NCBI RefSeq assembly: GCF_001293565.1
Contig: NZ_JXMU01000007.1
Location: 124,001-188,000 of the forward strand
Length of the DNA stretch: 64,000 bases
Direction: 5' to 3'
DNA from: Ahrensia marina
Lineage (GTDB): Bacteria; Pseudomonadota; Alphaproteobacteria; Rhizobiales; Rhizobiaceae
In this document: piece after piece, positions 45,947 to 54,440 of the stretch
How positions within the stretch are numbered: position 1 is the stretch's first letter
How the letters are laid out: every line of letters begins with the position of its first letter
Translations under genes and position numbers: made by a program
The notes under the pieces: model-generated
Database searches by the model: none
The model's input: only the letters and a program-made list of their open reading frames with translations
Told to the model about the DNA's origin: nothing

Positions 45947-47167
45947 TCAACCATTATAAAGCTGGAAAGCCAGCGTCGCATTTGTGCCGCCAAAGCCGAA
46001 CGAGTTTGTAATCGCTGCTTCAAGCTCGATATCGTCGATACGTTTCATCGCGATTGGCATATCTGCAAATAGAGGATCAAGTTCTGTGATATGCGCGCTT
46101 TCACATACAAAGCGGTTTTTCATCATCAGGAGCGTGTAGATACTTTCCTGAACGCCGGTCGCACCCAGTGAGTGGCCTGTCAGTGATTTAGTTGAGGAGA
46201 TATGTGGAATGTCATCACCGAACACGGTTTTGATCGCTTCCATTTCCCGTTCATCGCCAACCGGTGTCGATGTGCCGTGCGTGTTGATGTAACCGATTTT
46301 GCCATTAACGGTTGAGATGGCCATGTTCATGCAACGAACAGCGCCTTCACCCGAAGGGGCTACCATATCGTAGCCATCCGATGTTGCGCCATAACCAACA
46401 ACTTCACCGTAGATTTTTGCGCCACGTGCTTTTGCATGTTCCAGCTCTTCGAGAACCAGTACACCTGCACCGCCCGCAATAACAAATCCATCACGTGTGA
46501 CATCATAGGCGCGCGACGCTGTCGCGGGCGTGTCGTTATGCTTCGAGGACATAGCGCCCATTGCGTCGAACATGTTGGACATTGTCCAGTCCAGATCTTC
46601 GCTGCCACCGGCAAAAACAATATCCTGCTTGCCCATTTGAATTACTTCATAGGCATTGCCGATACAGTGGTTCGACGTCGCACAGGCTGATGAAATCGAA
46701 TAATTGATGCCTTTGATTTCAAAAGGAGTGGCTAATGTTGCCGAAGCTGTCGAGGACATCGTTTTCGGCACTGCGAACGGGCCGATACGTTTTGGCGAGT
46801 TGTTTTTCTCGGTCAATAACGCAGCCTGATATACAGTCTGCGTAGATGGGCCGCCTGAACCCATCACAATACCTGTACGAATATTGGAGATGTCTGACTT
46901 TTCCAAGCCGGAATCATCGATAGCCTGTTGCATGGCCAGATAGTTCCAAGCGGAACCTTTCGCTAAAAAGCGTGTCTGGCGACGGTCAAGAACCTCAAAT
47001 GGATCAACCTTTGGCGCGCCATATACATGGCTTCTAAACCCATGCTCAACCATGTCGGGTGATGTTGTAATGCCTGATTTTGCATTGAGCAGTGAATCAA
47101 GTACTTCTTCGGTATTGTCACCAATTGAAGAGACGATACCCATTCCTGTAACGACAACGCGTTTCAT
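45947..47167 (-). CDS. fabB: Beta-ketoacyl-ACP synthase I
   Basis: Condensing enzyme for unsaturated fatty-acid elongation, 406 residues. MKRVVVTGMGIVSSIG opens the thiolase fold; the active-site Cys is in SISSACATSNHCIG; the His pair is in NTHGTSTPVGD and SLTGHSLGATG; NSFGFGGTNA closes it. GGGAAG precedes the ATG. It lies between fabA and fabI. Confidence 0.97.
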   Translation of the reverse strand: MKRVVVTGMGIVSSIGDNTEEVLDSLLNAKSGITTSPDMVEHGFRSHVYGAPKVDPFEVLDRRQTRFLAKGSAWNYLAMQQAIDDSGLEKSDISNIRTGIVMGSGGPSTQTVYQAALLTEKNNSPKRIGPFAVPKTMSSTASATLATPFEIKGINYSISSACATSNHCIGNAYEVIQMGKQDIVFAGGSEDLDWTMSNMFDAMGAMSSKHNDTPATASRAYDVTRDGFVIAGGAGVLVLEELEHAKARGAKIYGEVVGYGATSDGYDMVAPSGEGAVRCMNMAISTVNGKIGYINTHGTSTPVGDEREMEAIKTVFGDDIPHISSTKSLTGHSLGATGVQESIYTLLMMKNRFVCESAHITELDPLFADMPIAMKRIDDIELEAAITNSFGFGGTNATLAFQLYNG

Positions 47168-47221
47168 AAAATCTTCCCGTTTTTATTTGGTCTAAGCCCA
47201 ATATAGTGAGTTCGTGGCTGA

Positions 47222-47737
47222 TTACGAAGCCTGATCTTGGAAAAGTGCAACACGAAGGTCTTTTGCTGTAAAGACTGTTTCTCCGTCGGCTTTTACAATA
47301 CCATCGGCAATGCCAAGAACAAGGCGGCCACGCATAACACGTTTAAAGTCGATTTCGAACTCAACCAGTTTTGTCTCTGGCGTTACCATCCCGGTGAATT
47401 TAACTTCGCCGGTCGATATGGCACGTCCTTTGCCAGGTTCGCCAAGCCAGCCCAGATAAAAGCCGGTCAATTGCCATAGTGCGTCAAGGCCGAGGCAGCC
47501 CGGCATGACAGGGTCGCCGATAAAGTGGCATGGAAAGAACCAAAGGTCAGGGTGAATGTCGAATTCGGCACGAATGCACCCTTTTCCATGCTCGCCGCCT
47601 GTCTCGGAAATTTCAGTAATCCGGTTGACCATCAGCATTGGTGGAGCAGGTAGCTGGGCATTGCCCGGACCGAACATCTCACCGCTCGAACAAGTTAGAA
47701 TTTCTTCATACGTGTAGCTGGATTTTTGTTCAGCCAT
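47222..47737 (-). CDS. fabA: 3-hydroxydecanoyl-ACP dehydratase/isomerase
   Basis: Introduces the double bond for anaerobic-type unsaturated fatty-acid synthesis. The hot-dog fold is visible in [16 protein letters not shown], the active-site His in [25 protein letters not shown], and [35 protein letters not shown] at 47737 follows GAGGG; 171 residues. First gene of fabA-fabB-fabI, divergent from irr. Confidence 0.97.
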   Translation of the reverse strand: MAEQKSSYTYEEILTCSSGEMFGPGNAQLPAPPMLMVNRITEISETGGEHGKGCIRAEFDIHPDLWFFPCHFIGDPVMPGCLGLDALWQLTGFYLGWLGEPGKGRAISTGEVKFTGMVTPETKLVEFEIDFKRVMRGRLVLGIADGIVKADGETVFTAKDLRVALFQDQAS

Positions 47738-47869
47738 CAATTTGCCCTCTTTTTAGTCTGCATAGCGCGCATAAAGCATGAATGCCACGACTATTGTTGC
47801 TATCGCAATGCCATCCTATCTATTGATTGGCGCTGATTAAGTGAATATACCGGAAAATGTAAGGGCAAC

Positions 47870-47887
47870 ACGTATTTTTCTATACGT
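47870..47887. promoter_or_regulatory. Palindrome upstream of irr
   Basis: A perfect 6-bp inverted repeat, ACGTAT/ATACGT, with a 6-nt pyrimidine spacer lies 15 bp before the irr ATG, in the 165-bp spacer shared with fabA. It does not match the iron-control element or RirA-box patterns that I know. It may be an operator or part of the irr leader. Confidence 0.35.
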
Positions 47888-47902
47888 TAACAGGTTTGGG
47901 TG

Positions 47903-48340
47903 ATGATTAAGACGAATAGTGACGTCAAAATCAGAGAACGGGATATCCGCGGCATGTTGAACGCTGCTGGATTGAGGCCGACACGTCAACGCTTGGCATT
48001 GGCGGAAATGTTATTTCTGGAAGAAGACCGACATGTCGCGGCCGAAGATCTGCACAAGCAGGCTGTAGAAAATGGCGTTCCGGTTTCGCTGGCTACTGTT
48101 TACAACACGCTGCACCAGTTTACTGAAGCAGGTTTGTTGCGCATTCTGGCGATTGAAGGCCAGCGCACCTATTTTGATACCAATACCAGCGACCACCATC
48201 ATTATTTCGTTCAGGATTCAAATGACGTGATGGATGTGCCGGACGGCACGCTCACCGTTGATAATTTACCGGTACCGCCGGAAGGTATGGAAATTGCCAA
48301 TGTCGATATTGTTATTCGCCTGAGAAAAAAACAAAGGTGA
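47903..48340 (+). CDS. irr: Iron response regulator Irr (Fur family)
   Basis: Haem- and iron-responsive regulator of Hyphomicrobiales/Rhodobacterales. A Fur-type winged helix (GLRPTRQRLALAEMLFLEEDRHVAAEDLHKQA, VSLATVYNTLHQFTEAGLL) is followed by the Irr histidine motif TSDHHHYFVQD, the second haem-binding site. The protein has no cysteine, so it lacks the N-terminal Cys-Pro haem motif of Bradyrhizobium Irr. ATG at 47903 (145 residues) is used; the GTG one codon upstream is possible. Irr beside fabA is conserved in rhizobia. Confidence 0.93.
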   Translation: MIKTNSDVKIRERDIRGMLNAAGLRPTRQRLALAEMLFLEEDRHVAAEDLHKQAVENGVPVSLATVYNTLHQFTEAGLLRILAIEGQRTYFDTNTSDHHHYFVQDSNDVMDVPDGTLTVDNLPVPPEGMEIANVDIVIRLRKKQR

Positions 48341-48362
48341 CGCCGTTTTGGCGCGTACTTGA

Positions 48363-48938
48363 TTAGTCTTCGAATTTTTCATCTGGATATGCACCCCAAA
48401 GGTCGGTCTGATCGGTGTAGCCGTGGATTTTTTTACCATCGCTGGAGATTTCCAGTTCGCACCATACGCCGTCACATTTTTGAATATAGGCCAAAACGCC
48501 GGGCTCGACATATGCGACCTCTTTTGCGCCTGACTTCGGGCTTTCATAAACATTGATTGTTTTATCGGATGCTCCTGTGCGCCATGGCGTTGTGATCGCT
48601 GTTCGTTTACCGGACAGCAGAGAACCGTGTATCCAGCCCATTGTGCCTTCCGAATCACGCACACGGCGCCAATTGTCATATTCTTGAATGATTTCGAATG
48701 GTAAGCCGGATTTGAGATACATCCACGAAACTGCATACTCTTTGCCGGGGCCCACGCGCATATTTACGCGCTCCGATTTCAAGCTAACAAAGCGTGGTAA
48801 TGGCAGTCCGCTTGGTCCGCGGTTAATAGAAGCGGTTTGTTGTGCATAGGCTTGGCTTGCTGAAAACACCGAGCCAGCAAAAATTAAAGAAACGGCAGAA
48901 AACACATTGATGAATTTTGTAAACTTGAAATCAAGCAT
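48363..48938 (-). CDS. Secreted bacterial SH3-domain protein
   Basis: 191 residues with a signal peptide of about 32 residues (ending SQAYA). The mature part holds two SH3b-like repeats: FVSLKSERVNMRVGPGKEYAVSWMY...GWIHGSLLSGKRTAI, then TINVYESPKSGAKEVAYVEPGVLAYIQKCDGVWCELE...GYTDQTDLWGAY. Such proteins usually bind cell wall in the periplasm. Convergent with irr (22-bp gap). Specific function unknown. Confidence 0.85.
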   Translation of the reverse strand: MLDFKFTKFINVFSAVSLIFAGSVFSASQAYAQQTASINRGPSGLPLPRFVSLKSERVNMRVGPGKEYAVSWMYLKSGLPFEIIQEYDNWRRVRDSEGTMGWIHGSLLSGKRTAITTPWRTGASDKTINVYESPKSGAKEVAYVEPGVLAYIQKCDGVWCELEISSDGKKIHGYTDQTDLWGAYPDEKFED

Positions 48939-49099
48939 ATTTACCCCAACACTGTTTCAGCACCGATCTGGAATCGCGGCGCATCTAATTCATTGCCAAT
49001 TGTGACTGTTTTTGGTTAATGGGTACTCAACAAATGATTACCAAACTGATATTGTTTGCATCATGTTGAGCGATCTACGCGATAATAATTAATTGAATA

Positions 49100-50107
49100 A
49101 TGGAAGCGCTCTTGAATAAGACACCCACCGTAATTGTGACACGTAAGCTACCGGAGACGGTGGAAACGCGTATGGGGGAACTGTTTGATGTCAGGCTTAA
49201 CACCACTGATGCGCCCTTAAGCCGAGAAGCTTTGGCGAAAGCCATGCAAGAAGCTGACGTGCTTGTGCCCACTGTTACAGACAAGATTGATGCTGACCTG
49301 ATCAATGAAGCTGGTCCCAAGCTAAAATTGATAGCCAATTTTGGTAACGGGGTTGATAATATTGATGTTGCTGCAGCGCACGCTAAAGGCATTATTGTTA
49401 CCAATACGCCCAATGTTCTAAATGAAGACACAGCGGACATGACCATGGCGCTGATATTGGCTGCGCCGCGCCGCCTCGTAGAAGGGGCGTCACACTTGTT
49501 GGGCGACGATCAATGGCAAGGCTGGTCACCAACCTGGATGCTTGGACGCCGGATCTGGGGCAAGCGGCTTGGTATTATCGGTATGGGACGCATAGGCGTT
49601 GCTGTCGCACGGCGTGCCAAGGCGTTTGGCCTTTCAATTCACTATCATAACCGCGAACCGATTGCTGACAGCATTCGCGAAGAACTGGATGCGACGCATT
49701 GGGACAGCCTCGACCAGATGTTGGCGCATATGGATATTGTATCCGTGAACTGTCCCTATACGCCAGCGACCTATCATTTGTTGTCGGAGCGACGTCTTCA
49801 ATTGTTGCAACCCAATGCTTTTGTTGTGAACACGGCGCGCGGTGAAATTATCGACGAAGAAGCTTTGATACGTTTACTGGAAGAAGAAAGGATCGCCGGT
49901 GCCGGACTGGATGTGTTTGAAGGTGAGCCAAAAATCAATCCGCGCCTTTGCAAGCTTGCTCAAGAGGGGCGGGTGGTTTTACTGCCCCATATGAGTTCTG
50001 CGACCATTGAGGGCCGCATTGAGATGGGCGAGAAAATTATTATCAACATCCGGATGATGGCGAGTGGCGACAGGCCACCTGACCGCGTTCTTCCGTCAAT
50101 GATATAA
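49100..50107 (+). CDS. D-isomer-specific 2-hydroxyacid dehydrogenase (glyoxylate/hydroxypyruvate reductase type)
   Basis: NAD(P)-dependent reductase, 335 residues. The Rossmann loop is LGIIGMGRIGVAVARRAKAFGL. The catalytic Arg is near VNTARGEIIDEEALIRLL, the Glu in DVFEGEP, and the His in LPHMSSATIEGR. NFGNGVDNIDVAAAHAKGI is the substrate-side motif. This pattern matches rhizobial glyoxylate reductases; the true substrate could be another 2-ketoacid. ATG at 49100 is used; a TTG at 49112 with GGAAG before it is possible. Confidence 0.9.
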   Translation: MEALLNKTPTVIVTRKLPETVETRMGELFDVRLNTTDAPLSREALAKAMQEADVLVPTVTDKIDADLINEAGPKLKLIANFGNGVDNIDVAAAHAKGIIVTNTPNVLNEDTADMTMALILAAPRRLVEGASHLLGDDQWQGWSPTWMLGRRIWGKRLGIIGMGRIGVAVARRAKAFGLSIHYHNREPIADSIREELDATHWDSLDQMLAHMDIVSVNCPYTPATYHLLSERRLQLLQPNAFVVNTARGEIIDEEALIRLLEEERIAGAGLDVFEGEPKINPRLCKLAQEGRVVLLPHMSSATIEGRIEMGEKIIINIRMMASGDRPPDRVLPSMI

Positions 50108-50111
50108 TGTA

Positions 50112-50139
50112 AAAAGGCACCTGAACGGTGCCTTCTTTT
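50112..50139. terminator. Bidirectional terminator
   Basis: AAGGCACC/GGTGCCTT stem with a TGAAC-type loop. It is flanked by AAAAA on the left and CTTTTC on the right, so each strand reads a stem followed by T residues. It serves the hydroxyacid dehydrogenase gene (+) and the convergent HhH-protein gene (-). Confidence 0.88.
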
Positions 50140-50157
50140 CTTGTGGTGTATTTTGCT

Positions 50158-51078
50158 TTAGCGCGGCTTTTTGCCAAACACTTTTATGTATTCGGCTTCA
50201 CCGCCCTTTGCCAAAGCTTTTGCCTGTTTGATCCAGTCATCGCGCTCGATGCGGCCCTTAAAGGAAAGCTCGTCATCAACGATAGCGATATCGGTTTTTT
50301 TCCACTTTGCAATTTGACTGAAGTGCCAGAAGCCAAGACCGTTAAGTGTTTTTTCCAGTTTTGGTCCAACGCCGGCAATCATTTTCAAATTATCAGCTTC
50401 GCCAACAGGCTTGCTTAAACGCTCTGGGCCTGCAGCCTTTGGTTTGGCTGTTGCAGACTTTTTAGGTGCTGCTTTTTTCGCAGTTGTACCTGCTTTGGCT
50501 GCTGCAGGTTTAGCGGTGGCGGTTTTCGGCGCTGTTGTTTTTGCGGCAGTCGTTTTACTTGCAGCCGGCTTCTTTGCGCTTGTTTTTGCTTTAGATGCTG
50601 ACGCTGTTTTGGGAGCTGCTGCTTTGTCTGTGCTGGCCTTACCTGTTGTTTTAGGCGCTGCCGTTGATTTGGCTTTCGATGCTGTCGATTTTGCTGCGGT
50701 GCTTTTTGCTGGTGCCTTAGGCTTGGCAGCTTTGCTTGAAGATGTTGTTTTCGTAGCTGATGTCTTTTTTGCTGCCGCCGGTTTTTTCGCCGGTGCCTTG
50801 CGTTTGGCCGGTGTTTTTTCCGGTGTTGCTGCCATCAAGCCAACAGCTTCCGCTGGCGGTGTTCCAGCTGCCGGTGCGGATGGCTTTGTTTGTGCTTCTT
50901 TTTCTACTGGCTTGGAACTGATTGCTTCCGTTGTGGATTGGGCTGCAGGTTTCGCCGGTGTTGAGGATGCTTGTGACCCTTCAGCCGAATTTCCCGATGA
51001 CCCGTTACCAAAGTAGAAGTAGAGAAGAATTAGAATGAGAATAATCAGAATGATAAGACTGATTGCCATTAAGCTCAT
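50158..51078 (-). CDS. Membrane-anchored Ala/Lys/Pro-rich (histone-H1-like) protein with C-terminal helix-hairpin-helix domain
   Basis: 306 residues in three parts. Residues 1-24 are a very hydrophobic anchor (SLMAISLIILIILILILLYFY). Residues ~90-225 are low-complexity Ala, Lys, Thr, Ser and Pro with repeated PAAKK/KTT units, like histone H1 tails. The last ~80 residues form an H3TH/HhH domain (DNLKMIAGVGPKLEKTLNGLGFWHFSQIAKW; FKGRIERDDWIKQAKALAKGG), which resembles the extra C-terminal domain of rhizobial NuoE. ATG at 51078 follows AAGGGC. It is downstream of recF-moeB, possibly the same transcript. DNA binding is inferred. Confidence 0.8.
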   Translation of the reverse strand: MSLMAISLIILIILILILLYFYFGNGSSGNSAEGSQASSTPAKPAAQSTTEAISSKPVEKEAQTKPSAPAAGTPPAEAVGLMAATPEKTPAKRKAPAKKPAAAKKTSATKTTSSSKAAKPKAPAKSTAAKSTASKAKSTAAPKTTGKASTDKAAAPKTASASKAKTSAKKPAASKTTAAKTTAPKTATAKPAAAKAGTTAKKAAPKKSATAKPKAAGPERLSKPVGEADNLKMIAGVGPKLEKTLNGLGFWHFSQIAKWKKTDIAIVDDELSFKGRIERDDWIKQAKALAKGGEAEYIKVFGKKPR

Positions 51079-51156
51079 TACGATGCCCTTTATATATGCA
51101 TTTGGCGCCGCCCCTCGACACCTTGCGGCTAACATGTAGCCAAACGGCGCGTTGCG

Positions 51157-51903
51157 TCAAGTTTTACGCTTATAACGCATTTTTTCGAACCTGCACTCCA
51201 AGGCGTCGTAGAGTAAGATTTGCCCGATAAGAGGCGTCCCGATTTGCGTAATGAGCTTTATTACTTCTGTCGCTTGCAGGGTTCCCATGACACCGGCAAC
51301 GGCACCCAGAACGCCAGCTTCGGCACATGTCGGTACACTGCCTGCAGGTGGGGCTTCAGGAAAAATATCGCGATAACGCGGATTATCGTCTTTGTAAGGG
51401 GCAAGAACTGTCAGTGATCCGTCAAACCGACCAAGCGCTGCGGCGACCAGCGGTATGCGTGAAGCTTCGGCCTGATCTGCAACAAGATAGCGTGTTGTGA
51501 AATTGTCCGAGCCATCCACGATAATATCGTATTGCTCAAAAATGCGTTTGGCATTTTGATCATCCAAACGTTCCTCGTGCGCTATGACTTCAACATGTGG
51601 ATTGATGCGGGCAATTGTGCTTTTCGCACTGCTAGTTTTCTTGTTTGAAATATGATCTGTTGCATGGATTATCTGGCGCTGAAGATTGGACAGCGAAACG
51701 ACATCATCATCGACAATGCCTATTCTGCCGACACCGGCCGCCGCTAAATATAGTGCAACCGGACTGCCAAGCCCGCCGGCCCCAATAATGCAAACGCGGG
51801 ATGCTTTAATGCGTTGTTGTCCGGCTCCGCCTATTTCAGGCAAGACAATGTGGCGCGCATAGCGCTCGATTTCTTCACCGCTTAAAACCGTGCCCTCAGC
51901 CAT
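51157..51903 (-). CDS. moeB: MoeB/ThiF/HesA-family adenylyltransferase
   Basis: E1-like enzyme that adenylates the C-terminus of a sulfur-carrier protein such as MoaD or ThiS. The ATP loop is IIGAGGLGSPVALYLAAAGVG, the arginine finger region SNLQRQIIH, the catalytic Asp in VDGSDNFTTRY, and a conserved Cys in SVPTCAEAGVLG. Both zinc-binding CxxC pairs of E. coli MoeB are missing (the first reads PRYRDIF). 248 residues. Its start overlaps the recF stop by 8 bp. MoeB versus ThiF is not resolved. Confidence 0.8.
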   Translation of the reverse strand: MAEGTVLSGEEIERYARHIVLPEIGGAGQQRIKASRVCIIGAGGLGSPVALYLAAAGVGRIGIVDDDVVSLSNLQRQIIHATDHISNKKTSSAKSTIARINPHVEVIAHEERLDDQNAKRIFEQYDIIVDGSDNFTTRYLVADQAEASRIPLVAAALGRFDGSLTVLAPYKDDNPRYRDIFPEAPPAGSVPTCAEAGVLGAVAGVMGTLQATEVIKLITQIGTPLIGQILLYDALECRFEKMRYKRKT

Positions 51904-53065
51904 TTTCTTCTCTTTGGAGTGTGCCGTTATCGACGGTTAAATATTGCGCCCGCGTACCAAGTGCATCAAACAGATTGCGGTCCGTTCCGGTCATGAATGC
52001 TTGTCCGCCAATTGCGTGAATACGGTCAAATAAAGCAGCACGGCGGTCTATATCAAGATGCGCGGCAACTTCATCAAGCAGCATAATAGGAGCAAGCTTG
52101 GAAACTGTTCGTGTCAGCATGCCGTGAGCCAGCACAAGGCCGATCAGAAGCGCTTTTTGTTCTCCGGTCGAGCAAAGCCCGGCGTCCATATCTTTTTCAA
52201 CGTGCCGGACAACAAGATCGGCACGGTGCGGACCGGTGAGGGTGCGCTTTGCCGCACGGTCGCGGTAACGCAGATCATGCAGTTGCTTTTTAAACGTTTC
52301 CTCAAGGTCAAAGCCGTTTAAGCCTTCGGCCGCCATTGCCTCCAACTCGCCTTCAAGGGCCAAATGGGCCGTTGGAAAGACACTTTGATGCTCCGAGCTG
52401 AGCTGTTTTATCAAGCCCGTCAGCAATGAGATAAGTTCATAACGGGCTGAAATAATTGCCGTACCAAGCGAAGCCAGTTGGCTTTCTGCAGCGTTGAGCC
52501 ATTGATCGGTTTGATCACTGGGGATCTCATCCAGAAGCCGGTTACGGTTGCGCATGGCTTTTTCATAATTGCTGGCGCGGCGCCCATGGGCAGGATCAAT
52601 CGCCAGCACCATACGGTCCAGAAAACGGCGACGATCAGCGGTCGGGCCGGTAAACAAACCATCCATTGATGGCGTAACCCATGTCACGCGGCAAAGATCG
52701 AGCAGTTCGTCTGCGTTTCTCATCTGCGTACCATTAATGCGGACGCGGCGAACGGGAGTTGCGCTCGGGTCGAGGCCAGCCGTGCCGGTGCCGATCGCAT
52801 AATCCTCATCATCTTTATTCAGGGTCGCGAAAACGGAAAAACCGTCGGCAGCCGCCTTATGGCGCATAGATGTTAACGGTGCGCGGCGCAGTCCGCGTCC
52901 CGGTGACATCAAAGAGACCGCTTCCATCAAATTGGTTTTGCCTGCGCCGTTAGCGCCGGTCAAAACAACATGCAGGTCTGATAAATTGACATTGAGCGTT
53001 TCGTAATTACGAAACGATGTCAGTTTGATTTGGGAAAGCCAAACCTGAGCATGGTCGCCGAGCAT
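51896..53065 (-). CDS. recF: DNA replication and repair protein RecF
   Basis: SMC-like ATPase that loads RecA at gaps with RecOR. LTSFRNYETLNVNL, Walker A LTGANGAGKTNLMEAVS, the RecF signature (LLDEIPSDQTDQWL region; TGPHRADL), STGEQKALLIGLVLAH and Walker B IMLLDEVAAHLD are present. 389 residues. It is 41 bp downstream of dnaN, the classical dnaN-recF pair. Confidence 0.96.
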   Translation of the reverse strand: MLGDHAQVWLSQIKLTSFRNYETLNVNLSDLHVVLTGANGAGKTNLMEAVSLMSPGRGLRRAPLTSMRHKAAADGFSVFATLNKDDEDYAIGTGTAGLDPSATPVRRVRINGTQMRNADELLDLCRVTWVTPSMDGLFTGPTADRRRFLDRMVLAIDPAHGRRASNYEKAMRNRNRLLDEIPSDQTDQWLNAAESQLASLGTAIISARYELISLLTGLIKQLSSEHQSVFPTAHLALEGELEAMAAEGLNGFDLEETFKKQLHDLRYRDRAAKRTLTGPHRADLVVRHVEKDMDAGLCSTGEQKALLIGLVLAHGMLTRTVSKLAPIMLLDEVAAHLDIDRRAALFDRIHAIGGQAFMTGTDRNLFDALGTRAQYLTVDNGTLQREENG

Positions 53066-53106
53066 TAAAATTAGCCTTTATATTTCCAGCGACCAATAGC
53101 AACGTT

Positions 53107-54225
53107 CTAAACGCGCATTGGCATCAAGACGTAAAGTGCCAACGCGTCGTTCGTGTCTTCGATTAGCGTTGGTGATCCCGCGTCAGCCAGCAGAAACTTA
53201 ACGTCAGAGCCGGATAGTTGATTTGCGATATCCAGCAAATAGCGGGCGTTAAAGCCGATTTCCATCGGGTCTGCATCATAGCTGACGGCGAGCTCTTCGG
53301 TTGCCGATCCTGAATCGGGGTTATTGACCGATAATGTCAGTGTGCCGTCGGATAGGGCGAGTTTAACTGCCCGTCCACGTTCACTGGAGACGGTCGACAC
53401 ACGGTCAACCGCGTCCGTAAATGTTTTGCGCTCGACCTGCATGGCTTTGTCATTGCCTTGCGGGATAACACGCTGATAATCAGGAAACGTTCCGTCGATC
53501 AGCTTGGACGTTAAAACCACGGCACCGATTGTCATACGAATCTTGCTGTCTGAAAGTTCGATGATCACTGCAACATCGGGATTGTCGACAAGCTTTTGCA
53601 ACTCGCCAACTGTTTTGCGCGGGATAATAATGCCCGGCATGTTTTCCGAACCGTCCGGTGCTTCTGTTTCGCAGCGGGCGAGGCGGTGGCCGTCTGTTGC
53701 CACTGCACGCAGCACAATCTTACCGTCATTTTCGGCGCTGTGAATGAAGATACCGTTCAGATAATAACGGGTTTCTTCCGTTGAAATTGCAAACTGTGTG
53801 CGTTCGATGAGACGGCGCATCGTGGCGCTGTCTAAGCGGAATGTGTGGCTGAATTCACCTGCGGCCAACTGGGGAAAATCAGATTGCGGCAAGCATTGTA
53901 GTTTGAAATTTGAACGGCCGGAAGCGACAGTCATTGTTGAACCTTCCGGGTCAACTGAAAGCATAACTTCAGAGCCGTCAGGCAGCTTGCGCACAATGTC
54001 ATAAAGAAGATGCGCGGGCACTGTTGTTGCGCCGGCTTGTTCAATTTGGGCAGGCGTTGCTTCAGTAATTTCCAGATCGAGGTCTGTTGCCTTCATTTCA
54101 AGGCTGGCGCCTTCGGCATTTAAAAGCACGTTTGAAAGAATTGGTATCGTATTGCGACGTTCTACAACACGGTGAACATGATTAAGTGATTTGAGAAGAT
54201 TTGCTCGCTCGAGTGTCACACGCAT
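53107..54225 (-). CDS. dnaN: DNA polymerase III beta subunit (sliding clamp)
   Basis: Ring-shaped processivity clamp, 372 residues in three clamp domains. MRVTLERANLLKSLNHVHRVVERRNTIPILSNVLL, MRRLIERTQFAISTEETRYYLNGIFIH and the C-terminal LYVLMPMRV are diagnostic. Although next to dnaA on the same strand, it is separated by a terminator and 215 bp, so it probably has its own promoter. Confidence 0.98.
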   Translation of the reverse strand: MRVTLERANLLKSLNHVHRVVERRNTIPILSNVLLNAEGASLEMKATDLDLEITEATPAQIEQAGATTVPAHLLYDIVRKLPDGSEVMLSVDPEGSTMTVASGRSNFKLQCLPQSDFPQLAAGEFSHTFRLDSATMRRLIERTQFAISTEETRYYLNGIFIHSAENDGKIVLRAVATDGHRLARCETEAPDGSENMPGIIIPRKTVGELQKLVDNPDVAVIIELSDSKIRMTIGAVVLTSKLIDGTFPDYQRVIPQGNDKAMQVERKTFTDAVDRVSTVSSERGRAVKLALSDGTLTLSVNNPDSGSATEELAVSYDADPMEIGFNARYLLDIANQLSGSDVKFLLADAGSPTLIEDTNDALALYVLMPMRV

Positions 54226-54397
54226 GGCGTTCGTCCATTGGTCAATTCAGAATAATGATCGCCCGCAGTCATGAAAACCACGCAGGCGTTTGGACGCTGA
54301 ATGTGGCGCTTTACCAGCCTAAATGCAAGCTTGAGCGGGCTTGCAAAGGCGCTAAAAAAGCAAAGTTTGGGGAAAACTGGTCTAAACGCATCAATTG

Positions 54398-54424
54398 AAA
54401 AAGCCGCCCCTTGGGAGCGGCCTT
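54398..54424 (-). terminator. Intrinsic terminator after dnaA
   Basis: Reading the minus strand: GGCCGCTCCC-AA-GGGGCGGC followed by TTTTTC. The stem lies 17 bp after the dnaA stop and uncouples dnaA from dnaN. Confidence 0.88.
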
Positions 54425-54440
54425 ATCTTTTTGCCAAAGC

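Noticed and set aside
50411-51016. Long plus-strand ORF rich in Ala, Val and Phe
   Set aside because: It is the mirror of the Lys/Ala-rich repeats of the minus-strand HhH protein, has no ribosome-binding site and no homology I recognise.
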